Below, in pieces: positions 58,201 through 64,000 of a stretch of 64,000 bases of DNA. The stretch lies in NCBI GenBank assembly GCA_037893225.1, contig JAZGUH010000070.1, forward strand, positions 62,001-126,000. The letters are read 5' to 3'. Position 1 is the stretch's first letter. Every line of letters starts with the position of its first letter. The translations under genes were made by a program, and so were the position numbers. The notes beneath the pieces are model-generated. The model was not told the origin of the DNA. It saw nothing but the letters and a program-made list of their open reading frames with translations, and did not search any database. The DNA comes from Hippasteria phrygiana (taxonomy: Eukaryota; Echinodermata; Asteroidea; Valvatida; Goniasteridae).

Positions 58201-61200
58201 TACTGTGAAGAGATTAGCTGGTCTTGTTTCAGTGCGAGGGGCTGGTTCTTCCACATAATCCTCTGTAGCTCACACCTCGAGTGCCCTAGGGTACGGGTTT
58301 GTGATGGGCGATTTGCATTAAAAAAAATAAAAAAATACACACAATGACGACCAACGACACACAATGACCACCAATGACACACAGTGACGACCAATGACAC
58401 AACAAACCAATGACAGGAATGACAAATGAGTTGACACTGGCGAATGATAAGCAATATCCTATGGCTATTATTAGTTATCATGCAAGCAGCGAGTGCAACA
58501 CAGAAAATGGTAGTGTTTCTGTGTCTCCTAGTGTCATAAGGCTAAAGGCCAAGAGGTAAACGGGATGCAGACACACCACATTTTTCTGTGTTCCATAAGA
58601 TTGCGCAGGATAACTAATTTATCTTGCAGAAAACTTGATTATGTAACATTCTAAATACAATTCATGTCAGTTTTAAGATCTCCTCGATCAAAATTGATGT
58701 TATGCCAAAAATAACTGCATTATCAGGAGAGCACTTTAACCAAAATAGTTTATTTTTAAAGCTGTAAATGTACGTACATCTTTGTCTACTGAAGTTTCAT
58801 TAGTCTCATTGTGTTAAACTAGCACATTCAGAATAGAGCGAGCGCATTAACTGTTCATAGTCAGTGCTTGGGGTGTGCATTTTTGGATGTGAATCGGGTA
58901 CCCGATTGAAAAAGCACGGGTACCCGTTAAAGAAAGTCAATCTCTCAAATCATATCTGGGAAATGGCTGTTCATATTATTCATATTGCAGTCAGATGGAA
59001 GTGTGTATAGTGAGCTCTATAGCTTTACAGTTTAAACTGCAACTTCTCAAGCGTCATCAACTTTAATCTGCTTTATTTATCCATGTACCATGGTTTTCAT
59101 TCTGAAAATTCTTCACCAATGACATTTAAAACTTTCTTTTTCATTGTCTGAGAAATGACTATGTAACATGTTACATGTACTCGATTCCATAATCTAGGAC
59201 CGGTTACTGGCATTAGCGGTCAGGTACTCAGGTACCCGGTTCTGACGCACAGCCCTAGTCAGTGCCTCTTCCTTAAAATGATGGAATGGTTCTCAAAGAA
59301 CTAAAAACCACAACTTTCTTATCCTTTTCAATGAAAACAAGCTGAAATGGATATCCGCTGCATGTTTCATTTACCAGCAAAGACTTTTGCAATGATCAGT
59401 TTGTAAAAATTCACCTCCTTTTAATAAAAACTTGCCCCACAAGCACAAAATCGCTGGACAGTAGTAGGACTGTTCATTTTTTAATAATTCAGTATTCGAT
59501 AAGAAACCGAACTCTAGCCAGCATTTTTGCAGGAATATTTTGTTACAAGTGTCAATGGTTTTATGGACGGGATCAATAAACCTCTGCCCACAAAAAAGTT
59601 ACTGTTGACAAAAATGCGACATTTGACACTGCTATGTACGTCATATATATCTTTTGAATATTCGAACTGGCAAAAAGGTATTTGAATATTCAATATGTAA
59701 AGGACAGCCTTGCTGGGCAGGTTGTCTTTCCTATAGTTCCGTGCAAAACAGACAAACAAACAGAAGGATACACTGATGACAGACTTGGACCATAGTCACT
59801 TACAGACGTCACAGTTTCTGCCGATGAAAGGTCCTTTGCAGGTACAACTATACGCGGATCCTGCCTGGATTGTACAGATACCTCCATTCTGACAGGGTTT
59901 GGGGTCACATGAAAACTCTCCTGAAACAAAGTCATCAAGACCGTCAGGAGAACAATTTCAAATCGGGAAAAAATGCTTGTGCTAGTGTTTACGATTTCTC
60001 CTTTTGTATAATCGATCACGTAAGATTCATTTTGCAAAACACCTAACATACAAATCATATTGGTTGCTTTGCACAGGACTGAAAGAGCGACTACGCTTGC
60101 TAGCTTTGGCTACTGGATTAAGTGTTTTGTAGGCCCTAGGCACCAGTGTTCCGTAGGCCCTCTGCCCTAGGCACGTCACCAATTTCATAATGCTGGAAAG
60201 CACCGGCGCTGGGGCATCGCACAATGTATATGTCAGGAGTCAGCTACATGTATGTAGCTAATTTAAAGCTTTCCTTAAATCGAAAAATTCAGAAGGTGAT
60301 GCCAAAAACTTTTAAAAATTGTTTTACGTCTGTCAGTGAGTATGTTTTTGCATTCAATAGGGGACCTTTAACAACAGAGGACAATAGGGTCCCCGATTGA
60401 AAAAGGTCCCCGTTTGAAAATCGTGCCAGAAAGTTAAATTTATGAACAATAGGAGGACAATAGGAGGTCCCCGATTATAAGTGTTTACACTTGTGTGAGT
60501 GCGCATTCGTGGGTCTGGGTGTTTATGGCATACTGAGGCACTTTCATAGGCCCTCTAATTTTTCGTAGGTCCCTAATTTTTAGTAGGCCCTAGGCACAGT
60601 GCCTACTATACCTTCTACCACTGTGACCCAGGTTTGAATACCACCAGTGCCGACATGTGGATTGGGTTTTCAGTCCCTGCCTGATTCTGTGGGTTTCCCC
60701 AAAATATCATTCTGGAGTTTTCCTCCCACTTCTAAAACTGAACATTTCTTCCTCGTCTTCTCTCTGCAGGTTTCTTCAGGCTTTCGAGCAACAGTACAAT
60801 ATTTACTGATAAGGACTCCTTGCTATTAGCACCAGAAATAAATACTAATAAACCGTTCCCATCAGAGAGAGTATATTATGATCCTCTTACCAACTTCACA
60901 GTCCGTTCCGCTGTAACCATCGTAACAGGTGCAGACATAACCCCGAGTTTCGTCGTCGTAGCACCATCCCTGATTCTGACACGGCTGGCTGTCACAAAGG
61001 CTATTGGCACCTGATGGACACAATTAAGACCGTGACTTTCTGGGCTGTCGCAAGCAAGTCACATCATAAGCCCTAGCCTTGAAAGATCCTTAGATAATCC
61101 GGTTTTTGGAGGATTTGGCAAGACTAAGGAGAGCAGAGCCCTGGGTTACTTCACATGGGGCTTGACGGCCAACGAAAGTTTGATGATGTAAGGAATAAAC

Positions 61201-63078
61201 TTAAGTTGATAGCTAATGATAAGCCATCCACAACTTTTTAAATAATTTGAAAATCATTGTCAGATCAAAAGCTACTGTTGGACTGCTTAAAGGTAGTGTA
61301 CACCATTTGCTTTTGCTGTAATGTTCAGAAATGAAAGGATTTGGGGGTTAGAATTTTATAGCAAATGCTGTAACATTGACCTGTTTAAAGTTTTGCGAGC
61401 ATAGATGCTGGGAAAAAAGAAAAAAAAAGAATGTCAAATCCCTCTCTTGTCAAAGTTCATTCTCAAAGTTCTTTCAGGATAAATTGTATTATCTCATGAT
61501 TGTTTTAAGTACGAAAAGCTACAGAATGTATAGATTCTATAAGTGCTTCGAGTTGGATAAGGGATCATTTCAAGAAATCTTTTTACTTACGTATTTCACA
61601 ATCAGAGCCAGTGTAATTCGTCTGGCAATCACACTTATAGGTACTACCAACCTCCGTACAGTTGCCGTTGTTTTGACACGGTACAGACGAGCAAATACCT
61701 GGAAATTACGACAAATTACATTTCTGTCTATTTCTGTACTTATTCTGGATGACCCACTGCATCCAAATGAAAGATAAAAACCACGAATATCTGGGGAGAA
61801 AACTGCCTGTGGGAAACATCCCACATGCAGAATGCAGCTATGCATATCATTGCAATATCAGTTACTTGCGTTTAATAATCGTTTTAATGAGTTACCTCAA
61901 CAGTAACTGCCTGGTATATTCAGGATCATCTGTCAAAAGAATTGCCTGTCTGGCATTGTGATTGAAAATTGCCACCTGGCCGGTTGACGTCTATACACGC
62001 CAATTTCTGCATTTTCAATCCATTATTGGGGTATTGTGTATGTTATGCTTTGCTGCACAAGCCTCTTGTTTCCACTTTGCTTGGCTGCATAACCCGGCGC
62101 CCCCATGAAATACCTGGTATGCCCGGGTTCACGGAAATACTATGAGTTCAGTGGCGGATCTGTGTAGGAGGGAGCATCAAAACAACCTCACCCCCTCAGT
62201 CTCAGATGAGGGCCAGTTGCAAACTTTTTTGGGAGTGGTTGTTGTTGCTCTGTTATTGATCAGGGCCAAATTTTACGCTAAAAAACCTGCGCTAATTAAG
62301 CTACATGTATCAAAGAAATTCTGTGCTGCCCCGTGGAGCGCTGTGGCCTAGTGTACCGGATTCAAGATCTTGGTGAAACTACAGATTGTTGGTTCAATCC
62401 AGCCAGGGGTCATGGTGCTGGTGTCCTTGAGTAAGACACTTTGTCACAAGTTGCTTCTCTCCACCTAGGAGTAAATGGTTACGCCTGTGGGCTTAACTTG
62501 CAACTTCCCAGGGAGCTGAGGTTTCAGGAATGATTAATAGGCCTGATGAGTAGGGGTAATAATGTAGCACCTTAAACACTGTGATCATGGTGACTAAGTG
62601 CACTTTTCAAATCTACATTATTCATTATTAATGTGCACAAACCATTATTCCTTGCTAACCCAATTTTCTGCTAAAGTAAACATCTTTGCAGATTCCATGA
62701 AGTTGGGCTTAGGCCAATTTGCAGGACTTTTTGGAGTGGGGCTTTTACATAATAAAAGTCAGGCCTAGCATTCAAATCACCCCCCCCCCCCCCCCCCCCC
62801 CCCACGCGAACATTTCTGGACCTGCTCCTTCAGTCATGTGAACTCAGAACTCTTGATTCTTTGCCTCATTTACGAATGCTCAGAGTCTGCTACATTTCAT
62901 TTTATTCTGCAACATAAAATGGCATTTCTATTCTACAAACTGTGGACTCATCTCTTACTTATCTCACAGAAGACACCACGGTACCCAGTGACACAGGTGC
63001 ACTCCGGAGTAACGCCGTCAGAAAAGAGGGTGCACTGGCCCCCGTTTTGGCATGGGTTAACGGGAAGGCAGGGGTCCG
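55193..63078 (-). CDS. EGF-repeat protein with GPI-like C-terminal tail, 3' half (6 exons)
   Basis: This - strand gene joins 62968-63078, 61591-61698, 60891-61010, 59804-59920, 57023-57142 and 55193-55290, in that order of translation. All junctions are phase 1. The first five exons each encode one complete EGF-like domain of 36-40 residues with six cysteines; none has the D-x-(D/N)-E-x-C start of calcium-binding EGF domains. The last exon encodes a short Pro/Gly/Ser/Thr stalk and a hydrophobic tail ending LLRW, stop. The product is probably an extracellular, GPI-anchored adhesion or signalling protein, although a short single-pass membrane protein is possible. The N-terminal exons, including the signal peptide, lie beyond the right edge. 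No specific family member is recognised. Confidence 0.85.
55424..55515. repeat. Repeat, related in reverse to 2500-2730
   Basis: GAGGACAAGAGGAGAAAGAA and AAATCGGTCCTCGCA are shared with 2510-2620 in reverse complement. In the last intron of the EGF gene (left of it on +). Confidence 0.6.
56081..56597. mobile_element. hAT-type MITE, 517 bp, with 8-bp target duplication
   Basis: The ends TAGGGGTGTGCAT and ATGCACACCCCTA are inverted. AAAATGTT flanks both sides (56073-56080 and 56598-56605), the 8-bp duplication typical of hAT elements. GGGTACCC palindromes lie just inside both ends. It is in the last EGF-gene intron. Confidence 0.85.
56745..56835. repeat. Perfect 44-bp-arm hairpin with 3-nt loop
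   Basis: Arms 56745-56788 and 56792-56835 are exact reverse complements around TGT. The arms begin CACTATGAACATCTAACAAA and end next to the loop with GTCCTTTGTT. It lies between the last two exons of the EGF gene and has no match elsewhere in the window. Confidence 0.95.
57023..57142 (-). CDS. EGF gene, EGF-like domain exon 5
   Basis: The acceptor is TTTACTCACAG and the donor GTAAGTATC; 120 nt, phase 1-1. It reads LGPKECEFNVCNGGTC, QVSSQGVTSCTC and PAGYTGSTCQT. The C2-C3 loop is one residue shorter than usual (CNGGTC). CPAGYTGSTC matches the O-GlcNAc pattern. The 10-bp minisatellite begins about 50 bp upstream of the exon in the intron. Confidence 0.88.
57190..58032. repeat. 10-bp minisatellite (AACCAACGAC), partly 20-bp higher order
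   Basis: About 80 tandem decamers, mostly AACCAACGAC with interspersed ACACAATGAC. From about 57800 the pattern becomes a strict 20-bp unit AACCAACGACACACTATGAC. It lies in an EGF-gene intron, about 50 bp from exon 57023-57142. Confidence 0.97.
58033..58336 (+). mobile_element. tRNA-derived SINE inserted in the minisatellite
   Basis: AGTGCTGTGGCCTAGTGGTT (A-box side) and GGTTGTGGGTTCGAGCCC (B box) head a 300-bp body that ends in an A-rich tail. ACACACAATGAYGACCAACG lies on both sides, a likely target duplication though the array itself is repetitive. Minisatellite resumes at 58337-58425. Confidence 0.85.
58337..58425. repeat. Minisatellite remainder beyond the SINE
   Basis: ACACAATGACGACCAACGAC-type decamers continue the array at 57190-58032 with more divergence. 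Confidence 0.85.
58868..59257. mobile_element. hAT-type MITE, 390 bp, with 8-bp target duplication
   Basis: The ends TTGGGGTGTGCA and TGACGCACAGCCCTA are related to 56081-56597. GTCAGTGC flanks both sides (58860-58867 and 59258-59265). Its orientation is opposite, with GGGTACCCG repeats near both ends. Confidence 0.82.
59804..59920 (-). CDS. EGF gene, EGF-like domain exon 4
   Basis: The acceptor is TTTGTTTCAG and the donor GTAAGTGACT; 117 nt, phase 1-1. It reads EFSCDPKPCQNGGIC, TIQAGSAYSCTC and KGPFIGRNCDV, a typical EGF fold with all six cysteines. Confidence 0.88.
60610..60740 (+). mobile_element. SINE fragment
   Basis: GTGACCCAGGTTTGAATACC, CGACATGTGGATTGGG and CTAAAACTGAACATTTCTTC parallel 35485-35600 and 34018-34060. 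In an EGF-gene intron. Confidence 0.6.
60891..61010 (-). CDS. EGF gene, EGF-like domain exon 3
   Basis: The acceptor is TGTCCATCAG and the donor GTAAGAGGAT; 120 nt, phase 1-1. It reads ANSLCDSQPCQNQGWC, YDDETRGYVCTC and YDGYSGTDCEV. CDSQPC matches the O-glucose motif. CYDGYSGTDC matches the C5-xxGx(S/T)Gxx-C6 pattern linked to extracellular O-GlcNAc. Confidence 0.87.
61287..61420. mobile_element. TTAA MITE fragment, left end
   Basis: TTAAAGGTAGTGTACACCAT, GGATTTGGGGGTTAG and CCTGTTTAAAGTTTTGCG match the left part of 4249-4370. The other end is absent. Confidence 0.7.
61591..61698 (-). CDS. EGF gene, EGF-like domain exon 2
   Basis: The acceptor is GTAATTTCCAG and the donor GTAAGTAAAA; 108 nt, phase 1-1. 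It reads ICSSVPCQNNGNC, TEVGSTYKCDC and QTNYTGSDCEI. CSSVPC fits the known O-glucosylation motif C-x-S-x-(P/A)-C. NCT and NYT are N-glycosylation sequons. Modification itself is inference. Confidence 0.87.
61960..62100. repeat. Dispersed repeat related to 8838-8890
   Basis: CACCTGGCCGGTTGACGTCT and TTTCAATCCATT recur at 8838-8890. Confidence 0.5.
62325..62650 (+). mobile_element. tRNA-derived SINE
   Basis: GCGCTGTGGCCTAGTG and GTTGGTTCAATCC form the head. CACTTTGTCACAAGTTGCTT and GAGGTTTCAGGAATGATTAA are shared with 63140-63410. Confidence 0.75.
62780..62803. repeat. Poly-C tract, 24 bp
   Basis: Pure C run in the intron just downstream (on -) of the first visible EGF exon. Confidence 0.9.
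62968..63078 (-). CDS. EGF gene, EGF-like domain exon 1 of 5 visible
   Basis: The acceptor is CGTTCATTCCAG and the donor GTGAGATAAG (read on the - strand); 111 nt, phase 1-1. It reads DPCLPVNPCQNGGQC, then TLFSDGVTPECTCVTGYRG and VF(C). The sixth cysteine codon is split across the splice to the next exon. Confidence 0.85.
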
Positions 63079-63139
63079 CTGGAATGAACGAATGGGTGAG
63101 ACATAATGAGATGGGTAGTTAGTAATATGTTAATGATAC

Positions 63140-63410
63140 TGCAGGTTGTGGGTTCGAGACCAGCAGGCACTTTGTCACAAGTTGCTTCTCTCAACACAGG
63201 TGTAAATGGGTACCTGTGAGGTCAGTGGTGGTTATGTGTTTAATTAGCCCGTGTGCGCTTAAATAACAACCGGGGCTTTATACTCCCCAGGGAGCTGAGG
63301 TTTCAGGAATGATTAATAGGCCCAATGACCAGGGGTAATAATATACCAACTTATGAGCACCGTGGTCTTGGTGGATATGTGCACTTTATAAATGTCCGTT
63401 ATTATTAGGC
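63140..63410 (+). mobile_element. tRNA-derived SINE, 5' part reduced
   Basis: GCAGGTTGTGGGTTCGAGAC, GGGAGCTGAGGTTTCAGGAA and GTGCACTTTATAAATG match the body at 62325-62650 in the same order. Located in the intron upstream of exon 62968-63078. Confidence 0.75.
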
Positions 63411-64000
63411 TGGGGGGAGGGGGGAACTGGTGGGTATGTGGGATATAAAATGGGAACAGAGGTCCTATAATGGGTACATTGGTGGGAAAGTCAAACAGCA
63501 TGCACTGTATATGAGTGTCAAAGGAAAGACGTTGTGGTTTGATGAGTGGTAAGTTACATGAAACAACTGACCTATCGCCGCTTGCGAGTTTTTAGACATT
63601 GCACATGTGCAGCACTTTTAATTGCAATACCGCCGCTTGCCGTGTTTTGAAGATTTTTGTTCTCTTATCAAGAATGTCATGTGATTTTTAACAGATGCTA
63701 TGATTGGCTAATACTTATAAACTGCAATAGGTCAATTGAAATTGTGGGGTTTTAAAAAGACTGTAAAAACGAATGCATTGGTTTAAGACAAATAGAGACA
63801 GGGATGGAAATGGGATGAGTCGACTGGTAGTGGAGGGTAAGATTACGTTGGAACATCTTCCAAGGACGCACCACTCAAACTCTGATTGTTTGGTTGTTAC
63901 TAAACTGGCTATCTGCTGTAGAGATAGCAAGGGCAGTGACTGGCTCCACAAGAGACCAGTGATGGGATTTGTACAAGTGACCCTTTGATTAAAAGACATA
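63411..64000. other. Intronic sequence, nothing recognised
   Basis: Between the first visible EGF exon and the window edge I see no further EGF exon. CGCCGCTTGC is duplicated at 63577 and 63631. Confidence 0.4.

Overview
The window is eukaryotic, AT-leaning genomic DNA from an animal. It holds spliced genes with GT-AG introns, a modular EGF-domain gene, tRNA-derived SINEs, a 5'-truncated LINE and many small terminal-inverted-repeat elements (MITEs). The EGF gene, the SINE style and the MITE families recalled from memory (a TTAA-flanked family starting AGGTAGTGTACAC, and another with CAATTTCACGG-type ends) suggest a marine invertebrate deuterostome, most likely an echinoderm. That assignment is inference. 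Nothing bacterial, plasmid-like or phage-like is visible: no operons, Shine-Dalgarno sites or CRISPR array.

Region 1 (about 1.5-13.8 kb, + strand) holds the 3' part of a gene for a tail-anchored coiled-coil protein. Ten exons join in phase into a 303-residue C-terminal portion that ends in one hydrophobic segment and four residues. The first four exons are each exactly 63 nt and encode 21 residues (three heptads); most start with a similar xQL-type motif. The upstream exons lie before the window. A long 3' region follows.

Region 2 (about 13.8-55 kb) is gene-poor and full of repeats: minisatellites, nested MITEs, SINEs, a LINE reverse-transcriptase remnant on the - strand at 26.4-27.0 kb, a 152-bp satellite carrying nuclear-receptor-type half-sites (16.8-17.5 kb), CRE-carrying MITEs, and unusually many poly-G/poly-C tracts. 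Weak gene candidates are a possible first coding exon with a good start context (46.17 kb, +), a GC-rich coding-like block (28.7 kb, +) and a possible terminal exon (51.2-51.4 kb, +).

Region 3 (about 55.2-63.1 kb, - strand) holds the 3' half of a gene for an extracellular protein. Five EGF-like domains are each encoded by one phase 1-1 exon. A last exon encodes a short stalk and a C-terminal hydrophobic tail that looks like a GPI-attachment signal. Its introns contain two hAT-type MITEs with 8-bp target-site duplications, a perfect 44-bp-arm hairpin, a large 10-bp minisatellite split by a SINE, and more SINEs.

The two supported genes are on opposite strands and converge from the two ends of the window. 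No functional link between them is visible. The most distinctive observations are the 21-residue exon series, the tRNA-like core enclosed by 56-bp inverted repeats, the DR1/DR4-bearing satellite, the perfect intronic hairpin and the hAT MITE pair.
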